Assembly (NCBI RefSeq): GCF_900637205.1
Contig: NZ_LR134355.1
Location: 4,712,001-4,776,000 of the forward strand
Origin: Mycolicibacterium chitae
GTDB taxonomy: Bacteria > Actinomycetota > Actinomycetes > Mycobacteriales > Mycobacteriaceae
DNA: 64,000 bases
Direction: 5' to 3'
This document shows positions 1 through 8,627 of this stretch, one piece after another. A model generated the notes under the pieces. It was not told where the DNA came from. It ran no database searches and saw nothing but the letters and a program-made list of their open reading frames with translations. The position numbers were made by a program, and so were the translations under genes. Each line of letters starts with the position of its first letter. The stretch's first letter is position 1.

Positions 1-169
1 GCGCCTGCGGGAAGTAGGCCACCACGGTGTTGGTGGTCAACCGTTTGTACAGCTGCCAGCCGACCAGCCCACCAACGAGGCCGAGCACGATCAGCAGCGC
101 GCCGATCACCACCGCCGTCCGGGAGACGTTCGGCAGCTTGATCTTTCGGAAGTCATAGATCGTCGACAC
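1..169 (-). CDS. mce1D: Mce1D, Mce-family lipid-import protein (partial, N-terminus only)
   Basis: Only the first 56 or so codons are inside the window; the gene continues beyond base 1. The start is GTG at 169, four bases after the mce1C stop, and the product begins VSTIYDFRKIKLP, like the MSTIFDIR opening I recall for MceD proteins. A single hydrophobic segment follows (AVVIGALLIVLGLVGGLVGW), the usual N-terminal anchor of Mce subunits. Position after mce1C in the operon agrees with subunit D. Family knowledge: six Mce proteins form the periplasmic conduit of an ABC-like importer, which in Mce1 is linked to fatty or mycolic acid uptake. Confidence 0.85.
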   Translation of the reverse strand, partial: MSTIYDFRKIKLPNVSRTAVVIGALLIVLGLVGGLVGWQLYKRLTTNTVVAYFPQA

Positions 170-173
170 CGCC

Positions 174-1751
174 TCAGGTACCTCCTGTGTCGGGGACGAG
201 GAACGGCGGGTTGCCCGGCAGCGGCGCTACGGTGTTCGGCGACAGTTGCTGCTCGGGACCCGGCGGCGGGGTGCCCTGCTCGCGCGGCACCGGCGGCACC
301 GCCACCGGCGCGGGACCGGGGCCCGGCGCCGGCCCCAGCGGCAGGGTCCGGGAGTTCAGGGGGGCGTCCGGCAGCGGCACCGGGGTGCCCGGCAGCGCGG
401 GCGACGGCTGACCCGGGATCGCCGCGATCGGCAGTCCCGGCGCCGGCGGCCCCGCATCCGGGTTCGGCGCCGAGGTCTGCACCCCGGTGGGGCCCGGATA
501 GTTCGGGCCGTACGGGTTGTCGCCGAACGGGCCGACCGTCAGATCGGCGCACGGCAGCGGGTTGCCGGGCGACGGGATGCCGTCGGCGGGCGGGGTGTAG
601 GAGCACGGCGAACCGGGCGGCACGGCCGGGCCGGGATGATCCGGGGTGCCCTCGAGGACGCGCGGCGCGGCCGGCGGGGCACCGTTGGCGTGCCGCTCGC
701 CGTTGGGGTCCGGGAACTGGAAGGCCGGCAGACCCGCGTCGCGCCAGAACTTCTCGGGGTCGATACCGCGATTCTTGAATGCCGCGTCGATGAACGGTTG
801 CAGCACCTGACCGGTGAGCAGATTGACGACCATCACCTTGAAGTACGGGCCCGAACCCAGCGCCTCGGCCAGCGAGGGGGTGAACTTGCTCAGCGTGATC
901 AGCACGTCCTGTAGGTCGAACTTGTGCTTGACCAGCAGGTCGGTGACGATGCGCAGTTGCTCGAGCAGGTGGTTGAGGTTCGGGTTGTCGTTGATCAGGC
1001 CCTGGAACTGCGCGGAGACCAACTGCACGTTGGCCAGCAGGTTGTCGATGGCCTGGCCGCGCTGGTTGACCGCGGCCAACAGCGTCTTGCTGTTGACCAG
1101 CAGGTCGTTGACCTGACCGCTGCGGTCCCCGAGCACCTTGGCCACCTTGTTGGCGTTGGCCAGCAGCTTGGTGAACTGCTCGTCGCGCTTGCCGATGGTG
1201 TCGGAGAACCAGGCCACCCCGTCCAGCGCGGCGCTCAGGTGCGGATAGGTCTGATCTACGGTCTCGGACAACACGTTCAGCGACTGCTTGACGGTCTGGA
1301 TGTCCCAGCCCGCGGCGGCCTTGGTGACGTCGAAGAACGCGTCGTAGATCTGGTACGGCGTGGTGCTCTGGCCCAGCGGCAGCTCGCCGTTGGCGCGCAG
1401 GATCTCGCTGCCGCGCGGCTCGACCTCGAGGACCTTCTTGCCCAGGATGGTGTCGGTCCGGATGGCGATCCGGCTGTCGGTGCCGATCTGGTTGGGGCCC
1501 AACGAGAAACCCATCACCACGTGGTCGCCGTCGATCTTCAGCGAGTTCACCGTGCCGACGTCCATGCCGGCGATGCGGACCTTGTCGCCGACGAGGATGC
1601 CGCCCGAGTCGCTGAACTGCCCGTAGTAGTTGGGCTGCGCGAACAGCATCGGGACGCTGGAGAAGCTCTGGCCCACACCGATCACCAGGATGGTGATCAT
1701 GATGCCGACCAGGCCGTTGCGGATCCGGTTGTCGCCTTCGAGAGTCCTCAT
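174..1751 (-). CDS. mce1C: Mce1C, Mce-family lipid-import protein
   Basis: The product has 525 residues: an N-terminal membrane anchor (residues about 12-30), an MlaD/Mce domain with the typical GVLVGDKVRIAGMDVGTV-like segment, a long helical region and a Pro/Gly-rich tail from about residue 350. Such proline-rich tails are seen in several MceC proteins. I chose ATG at 1751 because it overlaps the mce1B stop as ATGA, the same coupling as mce1A-mce1B; a GTG four codons upstream is possible. It should sit in the cell envelope as one subunit of the hetero-oligomeric Mce1 lipid channel. Confidence 0.9.
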   Translation of the reverse strand: MRTLEGDNRIRNGLVGIMITILVIGVGQSFSSVPMLFAQPNYYGQFSDSGGILVGDKVRIAGMDVGTVNSLKIDGDHVVMGFSLGPNQIGTDSRIAIRTDTILGKKVLEVEPRGSEILRANGELPLGQSTTPYQIYDAFFDVTKAAAGWDIQTVKQSLNVLSETVDQTYPHLSAALDGVAWFSDTIGKRDEQFTKLLANANKVAKVLGDRSGQVNDLLVNSKTLLAAVNQRGQAIDNLLANVQLVSAQFQGLINDNPNLNHLLEQLRIVTDLLVKHKFDLQDVLITLSKFTPSLAEALGSGPYFKVMVVNLLTGQVLQPFIDAAFKNRGIDPEKFWRDAGLPAFQFPDPNGERHANGAPPAAPRVLEGTPDHPGPAVPPGSPCSYTPPADGIPSPGNPLPCADLTVGPFGDNPYGPNYPGPTGVQTSAPNPDAGPPAPGLPIAAIPGQPSPALPGTPVPLPDAPLNSRTLPLGPAPGPGPAPVAVPPVPREQGTPPPGPEQQLSPNTVAPLPGNPPFLVPDTGGT

Positions 1752-2788
1752 TGTGGTGTGCACCTACCCGTCGGCTGGGTGAACACCTTGACCGTGCGCA
1801 CCGGCCCGCCCGGCTGCGCGCCGTTGAGCTTGAGTGTCAGGTCGCACAGGTAGTAGTTGAAGAAGTCGCCGTAGACGCCGCCGGCACGGCCGATGATCTT
1901 CAGCGCCTGCGGCAGCTTGGTCAGCACGTCGTCGACCTCGGCCTGCTTGTCGACCAACGGCTGCGCGACGTTCTCGAGGTGGGCGATGGTGTCCTTGAGC
2001 ACCGGCCGGTTGTCGGCCAGCAGATCGCCCAGCGTGCCCGCGGCGCTGCTGATGTTGGCCGTCGAGTCGGCGATCGGGTCCGCGCGGTTCTTCAGCCCGG
2101 TGATGAGCACTTCGAAGTTGTTGACCGTCTCGTCGAACTCCTTCTGGTGCTTGACGGTGGTGTCCAGCACCGTGTTCAGGTTGCTGATCACCTCGCCGAT
2201 GGCCTGGTCGCGGTCGGCCAGCGCCGAGGTCAGCTGGGCGGTCTGGTCCAGGATGTCGCTGATGGTGCCGCCCTGGCCCTGGAACACCGTGATGATGGAC
2301 TGCGCGATGTTGTTGACCTTGTCCGGGTCCAGCGCGCGGAACAGCGGCTTGAACCCGCCGATCAGCGCGTCGAGGTCCAGCGCCGGGGTGGTGCGCGAGG
2401 TGGGGATCAGCCCGCCGGGCTCGAGGATCCGGTCCGAGCCCTCGCCCTGGCCGCGCTGCAGGTCCATGTACCGGTTGCCGATCAGGTCCTGGTAGCGGAT
2501 CTGCGCGGTGGTCGACTGGTACAGCGGCAAGTTCCGATCAACGTTGAACTTGACGCGAACCTTCTGGCCGCCGTCGATGAGTTGCACCTTGTCGACCTTG
2601 CCGACCTCCACGCCCGAGGCCCGGACGAACTGACCGGCGCGCAGTCCGCTGGCGCTGTCGAATTCCGCTGTGTAACTGCTGGTTCGGTCGAAGCGGATCT
2701 GGCCGAACACCACGATGATGATTCCCGTGAAGAGCAGCAGCACCGCCGAGAAGGCGCCGAGCTTGATTGCGGTTCCGGTGATTTTCAT
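1748..2788 (-). CDS. mce1B: Mce1B, Mce-family lipid-import protein
   Basis: 346 residues starting MKITGTAIKLGAF, with one N-terminal transmembrane helix (residues about 8-28), an Mce/MlaD domain (residues about 35-120, containing GLRAGQFVRASGVEVGKV) and a long helical domain. It ends with CTPQ after a Cys-containing C-terminal segment. ATG at 2788 overlaps the mce1A stop (ATGA), so the pair is translationally coupled. The role follows from the family: a subunit of the Mce1 lipid importer fed by the YrbE permeases. Confidence 0.92.
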   Translation of the reverse strand: MKITGTAIKLGAFSAVLLLFTGIIIVVFGQIRFDRTSSYTAEFDSASGLRAGQFVRASGVEVGKVDKVQLIDGGQKVRVKFNVDRNLPLYQSTTAQIRYQDLIGNRYMDLQRGQGEGSDRILEPGGLIPTSRTTPALDLDALIGGFKPLFRALDPDKVNNIAQSIITVFQGQGGTISDILDQTAQLTSALADRDQAIGEVISNLNTVLDTTVKHQKEFDETVNNFEVLITGLKNRADPIADSTANISSAAGTLGDLLADNRPVLKDTIAHLENVAQPLVDKQAEVDDVLTKLPQALKIIGRAGGVYGDFFNYYLCDLTLKLNGAQPGGPVRTVKVFTQPTGRCTPQ

Positions 2789-4017
2789 GGGTTGATCGTG
2801 TTCTCCCCGCCTTGCCGGCCCCAGACGTATTCGGTGAGGATCGGTTGGCCGAGTTCCAGGTGGTTGTACGGCGCGATCGAGGCGCCGGTGTCCATCACCA
2901 GATACGGTGCGGGCCACAGGTCGCGGTCGATGCTCTGCCAGCAGCCGGGCGCGCCGCCGGGGCCGCCGCGGGCGTTGACGCGGGGCAGGTTGTCCGGATA
3001 CACGTACGGGTTCTCCGCGCCCAGGAACGTGGTGTTGGTGTTCAGCGAATACCCGTTGCCGCCAAGGGATGCCGCGACCTTGGGCGCCACCCCGGCGTAG
3101 TTGCGCACGGTGCAGAACAGCGACGGGCTGTAGGTGTCCAGCGTCTGGGCCGTGGGCACCAGGTCCTCGGCGCCGCGGACCAGGTACGGCCCGCCGCGCT
3201 CGAACACGTCGGCGGCCGTGTTGCCGAACCCGGCGGCCGCCAGCAGCGCGGCGTCCAGGTCGCCGCGGCGCTCGTTGAAGGTGCGCGACGTGGTCACGGC
3301 CCCGTCCAGGGCGGTCCACAGGTCCGGCGAGGCGTCGGTGTAGACCTCGGTGAGCTTCGCCAATTGCTGGACGTCGTAACGCAGTTGGGGCATCCGCGGG
3401 TTGACCTCGTCGAGAATCGCGTTGCCGTTGACCAGCGACTCGCCGAACTTGTCACCCAGACCGGTCAGCGATTCGGCCGCCGCGCTCAGCGTCAGGTTCA
3501 GCTTGATCGGGTCGATCTGCTCGGAGATCGAGGTGATGGTCTCGAACAGCGTGTTGAACTCCGTGGTCACCCCAGAGACGTCGATGACGTCGTCGGCGCT
3601 GATCCGTTGGGCCACCGGGTCCTCGGGCGAGGTGAAGGACACGTACTTGTTGCCGAACACCGTGGTGGCCTGGATGTTGGCCTGCACGTTGGCCGGGATC
3701 AGATCGATGTAGCGGGGGTCGACGTCCAACGTGAGTTGCGCCTTGGTGGTGCCGTCCTGCTCCAGCGCGTTCACCGCGGCCACCCGGCCGATCTGTACGC
3801 CGTTGAACGTCACCTTCGAACCGGGGTCCATCACCAGGCCCGCGCGCTCGGCGACCAGCGTCAGCTCGGTCTTGTCGTCGAAACCGCCGCGGAACTGGAT
3901 GTAGAGTACCGTGCCCACCAGCGCGGTGACCAACGCGAAGACCAACCCCGCCAGCTTGTACGGCGGTGTGCGCGGCTTGTTCTCGCCTGTGCGGACCTGA
4001 TCCATCCGTGTCGTCAT
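2785..4017 (-). CDS. mce1A: Mce1A, Mce-family lipid-import protein
   Basis: 410 residues. A cytoplasmic N-terminus is followed by one membrane helix (residues about 21-42), the Mce domain (about residues 50-130, with the segment GSKVTFNGVQIGRV) and a helical needle-like domain. The C-terminus carries two cysteines spaced in the extracellular part (SLFCTVRN and APGCWQSI). It is the first mce gene after yrbE1B, with only four bases between them. The Mce1 assignment rests on the adjacent fadD5 and mce1R genes, a combination specific to mce1 loci; sequence alone would say MceA. Confidence 0.93.
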   Translation of the reverse strand: MTTRMDQVRTGENKPRTPPYKLAGLVFALVTALVGTVLYIQFRGGFDDKTELTLVAERAGLVMDPGSKVTFNGVQIGRVAAVNALEQDGTTKAQLTLDVDPRYIDLIPANVQANIQATTVFGNKYVSFTSPEDPVAQRISADDVIDVSGVTTEFNTLFETITSISEQIDPIKLNLTLSAAAESLTGLGDKFGESLVNGNAILDEVNPRMPQLRYDVQQLAKLTEVYTDASPDLWTALDGAVTTSRTFNERRGDLDAALLAAAGFGNTAADVFERGGPYLVRGAEDLVPTAQTLDTYSPSLFCTVRNYAGVAPKVAASLGGNGYSLNTNTTFLGAENPYVYPDNLPRVNARGGPGGAPGCWQSIDRDLWPAPYLVMDTGASIAPYNHLELGQPILTEYVWGRQGGENTINP

Positions 4018-4021
4018 GGCG

Positions 4022-4891
4022 TCACACCGTCAGGTTGAAGTTCGGGTCGGTGCCATACAGCGCCAACGAAGCGAACAGGACGACCACCACGATGGCCACC
4101 AGCGAAGTGCGCATCGACTTGCCGACGGCCTCCCCGACGCCGACGGCGCCGCCGCTGGCGAAATAGCCGAAGTAGCAATGGTTGAGCATCACGATCACCG
4201 ACATGATGATCACCTGCAGGAACGACCAGAACACGTCGTCGACGCGCAGGAACGTGTTGAAGTAGTGCGAGTAGGTGCCCACCGACTGCGCGTAGAACAC
4301 CGTGGTGACGACCTGCGCCGAGAAGAACGACAGCAGGATGGCCATGGCGTAGAGCGGGATGATGACGACGGTGCCGGCCAGGATGCGGGTGGACACCAGG
4401 TACGAGATGGACTTGATGCCCATCACTTCCAGCGCGTCGATCTCCTCGCTGATCCGCATGGCGCCCAATTCGGCGGTGGCGCCGGCACCGACCGTGGCGG
4501 CCAGCGCCTGCCCGGTGACGATGGGCGCGACGACGCGGACGTTGGCCAGGGCGGCGAAGAAGCCCGTGAACGCCTCCACGCCGATGTTGCCCAGCGAGGC
4601 GAAACCCTGGATGGCGATCAGCGACCCCGCGCTCAGCGTGACGAAGCCGATGATGGCCACGGTGCCGCCGATGACGGCCATTGCGCCGGTGCCCATGCCG
4701 ATCTCGGCGATCAGCCGCAGCACCTCGCGACGGTAGTGGCGCAGCGCGTGCACGATGGAGCCGATGGCCTGCAGGCAGAACCAGGCGACGTGGCCGAGGC
4801 TGTCGAGGAACCGGGCCGGCGCGCTGACCAGATTGGTGACGTCCCCGTAGGCCCGGGGGAACCGGCTGCGCAGGATCTGAGTGGTCGACAC
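4022..4891 (-). CDS. yrbE1B: YrbE1B, MlaE-type permease of the Mce1 importer
   Basis: 289 residues starting at GTG 4891 (VSTTQILRSRFPRAYGD). It is a multi-spanning membrane protein of the MlaE/YrbE family. The conserved cytoplasmic segment GAMRISEEIDALEVMGI, thought to couple to the ATPase, is present, as is GASGG-like alternation of small residues in the helices. The ATPase (Mkl/MceG) is not in the window, which is normal since it is encoded elsewhere in mycobacteria. It pairs with YrbE1A to form the inner-membrane channel and lies directly upstream of mce1A. Confidence 0.93.
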   Translation of the reverse strand: MSTTQILRSRFPRAYGDVTNLVSAPARFLDSLGHVAWFCLQAIGSIVHALRHYRREVLRLIAEIGMGTGAMAVIGGTVAIIGFVTLSAGSLIAIQGFASLGNIGVEAFTGFFAALANVRVVAPIVTGQALAATVGAGATAELGAMRISEEIDALEVMGIKSISYLVSTRILAGTVVIIPLYAMAILLSFFSAQVVTTVFYAQSVGTYSHYFNTFLRVDDVFWSFLQVIIMSVIVMLNHCYFGYFASGGAVGVGEAVGKSMRTSLVAIVVVVLFASLALYGTDPNFNLTV

Positions 4892-4901
4892 GGCTTACCC
4901 C

Positions 4902-5696
4902 TCAGTTCCCGGTCCCGAAGCGGACACCGATGGTGGTCAGCACGACGTTGACGGCGAACAGCGCGACGACGCACAGCACCAGCGTCTCGTTGACCGCGGT
5001 GCCCACGCCCTTGGCGCCGCCGGACACGGTCAGGCCGCGGTAGCAGCCGACGAGCCCGGCGATGAGTCCGAACGTCAGCGCCTTGATGACCGAGATGATG
5101 ACCTCGGGCAGGCCCGTGATGAGCGTCAGCGTCGCGACATAGGCACCCGCCGAGACGTTTTGGATGTAGACGCCGAAGATGTAGCCGCCGACCAGGCCGA
5201 TGGTGATCACCGCGCCGTTGAGCAGGAATGCCACGAAGGTCGAGGCGACCACCCGGGGCAGCACCAGGCGGTGGATGGGGTCGATGCCCAGCACCTCGAG
5301 CGCGTCGATCTCCTCGCGAATCGTGCGGGCGCCGAGATCCGCGCAGATGGCCGTGGATCCGGCGCCGGCGACCACCAGCACCGTCACCAGCGGCCCGAGC
5401 TGGGTCACCGCGCCCAGGGCCGCACCGGCTCCGGAGACATCGGCGGCACCGAACTCGGCCAACAGGATGTTCAGCGTGAAGATGATGAGCACCGTCAGCG
5501 GGATGGAGACCGCGACGGTGGGCAGGAAGGCCACCCGCATGAGGAACCAGCTCTGCTCGATGAACTCGCGCCATTCGAACGGGCGGAGCACCGATTTGCC
5601 GGTGAGCACGCACATCCGGAAGAACCCGCCGACCAGTTCCAGAGGAGTGCGCAGTTGGTCCCGCACATAGCCGGTGAGGTTCGTCGATGCAGTCAC
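4902..5696 (-). CDS. yrbE1A: YrbE1A, MlaE-type permease of the Mce1 importer
   Basis: 264 residues, GTG start at 5696 (VTASTNLTGYVRDQL). It is a multi-spanning permease with the family signature ARTIREEIDALEVLGIDP near the middle, matching the same segment in YrbE1B. The two genes are ten bases apart and clearly co-transcribed. A 277-base gap separates this gene from fadD5 upstream, so the transporter genes may also have their own promoter; in M. tuberculosis promoter activity has been reported in the equivalent gap. Confidence 0.93.
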   Translation of the reverse strand: MTASTNLTGYVRDQLRTPLELVGGFFRMCVLTGKSVLRPFEWREFIEQSWFLMRVAFLPTVAVSIPLTVLIIFTLNILLAEFGAADVSGAGAALGAVTQLGPLVTVLVVAGAGSTAICADLGARTIREEIDALEVLGIDPIHRLVLPRVVASTFVAFLLNGAVITIGLVGGYIFGVYIQNVSAGAYVATLTLITGLPEVIISVIKALTFGLIAGLVGCYRGLTVSGGAKGVGTAVNETLVLCVVALFAVNVVLTTIGVRFGTGN

Positions 5697-5973
5697 TCGA
5701 CCGCCTTCTGCCGGCCACCGATCAGAACGCCCCGGGCGTGGCGGGGCAGCAGCTGGCGGTTCCGCACGCCCCCTCCTTGGCCCGATCCCGTCAATGTGAT
5801 CGCTGGCTTCCTACTCTCCAGTAGTAAGGCAGCCCACAGGAATGTACCCGATACCGCTTGTCCCCGGTATGCCATCGGCTGTATTAACCCTCAATTGAGA
5901 CCCTCGACAATTTGTCCTCGGCGTCAATCCGTCCGAATTCGCAAGGAAACCGGGGATTTCAAGGCGGTTAGCC
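5697..5973. promoter_or_regulatory. fadD5-yrbE1A intergenic region, possible internal mce1 promoter
   Basis: This 277-base gap inside an otherwise tightly packed operon has no convincing gene. It holds a perfect 10-bp palindrome CTCAATTGAG at 5890-5899. The region is visibly more AT-rich than the flanking genes. By analogy with the M. tuberculosis mce1 locus it may contain a second promoter and control site for the transporter genes. No -10/-35 pair was confidently assigned. Confidence 0.4.
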
Positions 5974-7581
5974 CTATGCCCCGGTCTCGTTGCCGGCGCT
6001 AAATTGCTCCCGCAGTTCGGTTTTCAAAACTTTGCCGGACGGGTTGCGCGGCAGCGCCTCGACGATCTCCAGCCCCTTCGGGTGCTTGTAGCGCGCGAGC
6101 CGCTCGTTGAGGAACTCCGCGAGATCCTCGAGGCGGAGCTTCTCCTCGGAGACCGCCGCGACGGCGATCGGCACCTCGCCCCACTTCTCGTGCTTGCGGC
6201 CGATCACGGCCACCTCCACGATCGCGGGATGCGCGGCCAGGACGTTCTCCACCTCGGCGCAGTAGATGTTCTCGCCGCCGGAGATGATCATGTCCTTCTT
6301 GCGGTCGACGACCCAGATGTAACCCTCGTCGTCCATCCGGACCAGGTCCCCGGAGTGGAACCAACCGCCGGCGAACGCCTCGGCGGTGGCCTGCGGGTTG
6401 TTCCAGTAACCGGCCATCAAAGTGGGTGCGCGGTAGACGATTTCGCCGACCTCGCCCACCGGCACGTCGTTCATGTTCTCGTCGACCACGCGGGCGGCCA
6501 CGGTCGGGATGACCCGGCCCACCGAGCCCAGCTTGCGCAGCGCGTCGTCGCCCAGCAGCATCGCCGTCACCGGGGACATCTCGGTCTGGCCGAACGCCGC
6601 CAGGATGTTGGAGTTCGGGAACACCTCGGCCATCTCGCGCAGCAGCGTGTCCGATGCCGGCGCGGCGCCCCAGGAGATGACGCGCAGCCGGAGGTCGCGC
6701 GGTTGCGCGCGCTGCACGGCGCACACGGCCTGCCACTGCGCGGGCACCAGGAAGACACCCGTGACCTTCTCGGCCTCGAGCAGGTCGAGCAGTTGGCCCG
6801 GGTCGAAGGCGCCGAGCGGATTGATCACGATGGGCCGGCCCAGGGTCAGGCCGACCAACAGGTTGCCCACCCCGGCGATGTGGAACAGCGGCACGCCGAT
6901 GAAGCCGACGTCGTTGTTGAGGTCCGCGCCGTTGGTGAACAGCATGGTCATGGTCTGACCGGTCAGGTTGGTGTGGGTCAGCACCGCGCCCTTGGGGCGG
7001 CCGGTGGTGCCCGAGGTGTACATGATCAGCGCCGGGTTGTCGTTGGGAACGTCGGCGGCGGGCTGGGTGTCACCGTCTTCGACGAGCAGGTCCTCGTAGC
7101 CCAGCAGGCCGTCCTCGGTGGGCGAGTCGGCCACGATCACCGTCTCGAGCAGCGGGGCCAGCTCGCGCACCGCGGTCGCGACGCCGGCGAGCACCGGTTC
7201 GGTGATGACGACGCGGGCCTCGCAGTCCTGGACCAGGAAGCCGAGTTCGGGCGGGGTGAGGCGGAAGTTCACCGGGACCGCGATGGCGCCGATCCGGTTG
7301 GCGGCCAGCATGGCCTCGATGAACTCGGTGCGGTTGAGCATCAGGATCATCACCCGGTCGCCGAACCCGACCCCGCGGCGCCGCAGCGCATCACCCAGGG
7401 CCGTCACCCGCGCGTCGAGTTCGCCCCAGGTGGTGGTCTTGCCGAGGAACCGCAGCGCGGTCGCCTCGGGCTGCATCTGGGCGTGCCGCGTCAACTGGGT
7501 CACCCAGTTCTGCCGACGAGCCAGGTAGGGCTGCTCGGCGGGCGTCTGACTGGTCGCACCTTCGGCCAACTGCGCGGTCAA
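5974..7581 (-). CDS. fadD5: FadD5, fatty-acyl-CoA/AMP ligase of the mce1 locus
   Basis: 535 residues, an adenylate-forming enzyme that activates fatty acids. Visible motifs are the AMP-binding P-loop YTSGTTGRPKGAV (about residue 187), the AFGQTEMSP A5 motif, YWNNPQATAEAF, GWFHSGD and the C-terminal lysine motif NPSGKVLKTELR. The sequence is close to what I recall of M. tuberculosis FadD5. I chose TTG at 7581: GAGGGAG lies seven bases upstream and the product then begins MTAQLAEG, as in FadD5. An upstream in-frame ATG would add 23 unlikely residues. It probably activates lipids imported by the Mce1 system encoded directly downstream. Confidence 0.93.
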   Translation of the reverse strand: MTAQLAEGATSQTPAEQPYLARRQNWVTQLTRHAQMQPEATALRFLGKTTTWGELDARVTALGDALRRRGVGFGDRVMILMLNRTEFIEAMLAANRIGAIAVPVNFRLTPPELGFLVQDCEARVVITEPVLAGVATAVRELAPLLETVIVADSPTEDGLLGYEDLLVEDGDTQPAADVPNDNPALIMYTSGTTGRPKGAVLTHTNLTGQTMTMLFTNGADLNNDVGFIGVPLFHIAGVGNLLVGLTLGRPIVINPLGAFDPGQLLDLLEAEKVTGVFLVPAQWQAVCAVQRAQPRDLRLRVISWGAAPASDTLLREMAEVFPNSNILAAFGQTEMSPVTAMLLGDDALRKLGSVGRVIPTVAARVVDENMNDVPVGEVGEIVYRAPTLMAGYWNNPQATAEAFAGGWFHSGDLVRMDDEGYIWVVDRKKDMIISGGENIYCAEVENVLAAHPAIVEVAVIGRKHEKWGEVPIAVAAVSEEKLRLEDLAEFLNERLARYKHPKGLEIVEALPRNPSGKVLKTELREQFSAGNETGA

Positions 7582-7612
7582 CGGTCGCTCCCTCTTGCTC
7601 GGACTTGCGGGA

Positions 7613-7630
7613 ATCTTACATTTGATCAAA
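7613..7630 (-). promoter_or_regulatory. fadD5 -10 box and candidate Mce1R operator
   Basis: Reading leftwards, TAAGAT (7618-7613) fits a mycobacterial -10 box and would give a short leader of about 25 bases before the fadD5 TTG start and its GAGGGAG. The perfect palindrome TTTGATCAAA (7621-7630) lies just upstream, between the -10 and -35 positions, where a repressor would act. Mce1R is known to repress the mce1 operon; that it uses this palindrome is inference. Confidence 0.45.
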
Positions 7631-7702
7631 CATTGAGTTGCACTGGTCACACTATGAGTTCAGCGGCATTCAGACAAGCCCAACCGGGCGGGAAAGGTCA
7701 CC

Positions 7703-8395
7703 GTGAACGCACCGGCCCACGCCAAGCCCGCCGCGCGTCGCGCGCTGCGGCGCGAACAGCTCTCCGAGGAGGTCGCCGCGCATCTGCGCGCCGCCATCAC
7801 CTCCGGCGAGTTGCGGCCCGGGACCTTCATCCGGCTGGATGAGACCGCCGCGGCGCTCGGGGTCAGCATCACCCCGGTGCGCGAGGCGCTGCTGACGCTG
7901 CGCGGGGAGGGCATGGTGCGCCTCGAACCGCACCGCGGCCACGTTGTGATGCCGCTGAACGAAGTCGACATCGAGGACATCTTCTGGTTGCAGGCGACCA
8001 TCGCCAAGGAACTGGCCGCCTCCGCCGTCGCACACATCACCGACGAACAGATCGACACCCTCGTCACGCTCAACACCGAACTCGCGCGCGCCGTCGGGGC
8101 CGGCGACGTGGCTGCGGTGCAGGCCGCCGAGTTCGCCTTCCACCGCGCGTTCAACCACAGCGCCGAGCGGACCAAGCTGGCCTGGTTCCTGCTACACGTC
8201 GCGCGCTACATGCCGGCCAAGGTGTACGCCTCGGACCCGGACTGGGGCGCCCAGGCCGTCGCCAACCACGAGCAACTCATCGAGGCGCTGCGCCAACGCG
8301 ATGTGGACACCGTCGTCGAACTCACCGAATGGCAGTTCACCGACGGCGCGCGTCGGCTCACCGGCCTGCTCCGGGACAGCGGGATGTGGGACTGA
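7703..8395 (+). CDS. mce1R: Mce1R, GntR/FadR-family repressor of mce1
   Basis: 230 residues, GTG start with GGAAAGG seven bases upstream. The N-terminal winged helix-turn-helix (residues about 12-75, with EEVAAHLRAAITSGELRPG and ITPVREALLTLRGEGMV) is the GntR signature. The C-terminal all-helical FCD ligand domain (ELAASAVAHITDEQ, FHRAFNHSA) places it in the FadR subfamily. It is divergent from fadD5, the arrangement of mce1R in M. tuberculosis, where the protein represses the operon and responds to lipids. Confidence 0.92.
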   Translation: MNAPAHAKPAARRALRREQLSEEVAAHLRAAITSGELRPGTFIRLDETAAALGVSITPVREALLTLRGEGMVRLEPHRGHVVMPLNEVDIEDIFWLQATIAKELAASAVAHITDEQIDTLVTLNTELARAVGAGDVAAVQAAEFAFHRAFNHSAERTKLAWFLLHVARYMPAKVYASDPDWGAQAVANHEQLIEALRQRDVDTVVELTEWQFTDGARRLTGLLRDSGMWD

Positions 8396-8399
8396 CCCG

Positions 8400-8594
8400 C
8401 TATTCGGCGCTGTCCTCGTACCCGTCGTCAGACAGGTCGACGACCTCGCGCTGCTCGCTGTAGTCCACCGGATCGGTCTCCAGCGGGATCTCGGTGACGG
8501 GCTCGTCGTCGTCGATGTCGGAGTCGTCGAGGCCGGACGTCTGTTCGGCCACGTCGGCGGGATTTGCCTGCGGAAGCGGATCGGAGTTCGGCAT
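8400..8594 (-). CDS. small acidic protein, unknown function
   Basis: 64 residues, of which about 20 are Asp or Glu; the C-terminal half (SDIDDDEPVTEIP, VVDLSDDGYEDSAE) is almost purely acidic and probably disordered. No domain was recognised. ATG at 8594 has a TACAGT -10-like box seven bases upstream, suggesting a leaderless or near-leaderless transcript, and a small inverted repeat CCTAC-GACT-GTAGG covers that spot. It lies 33 bases downstream of the SRPBCC gene and ends four bases from the convergent mce1R. Confidence 0.65.
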   Translation of the reverse strand: MPNSDPLPQANPADVAEQTSGLDDSDIDDDEPVTEIPLETDPVDYSEQREVVDLSDDGYEDSAE

Positions 8595-8601
8595 ACCTAC
8601 G

Positions 8602-8607
8602 ACTGTA
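8602..8607 (-). promoter_or_regulatory. -10 box of the acidic protein gene
   Basis: TACAGT on the minus strand lies seven bases before ATG 8594, the TANNNT spacing of leaderless mycobacterial genes. It sits inside the inverted repeat CCTAC-GACT-GTAGG (8596-8609). Confidence 0.45.
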
Positions 8608-8627
8608 GGCCGAAACCCCGGCGGGGG

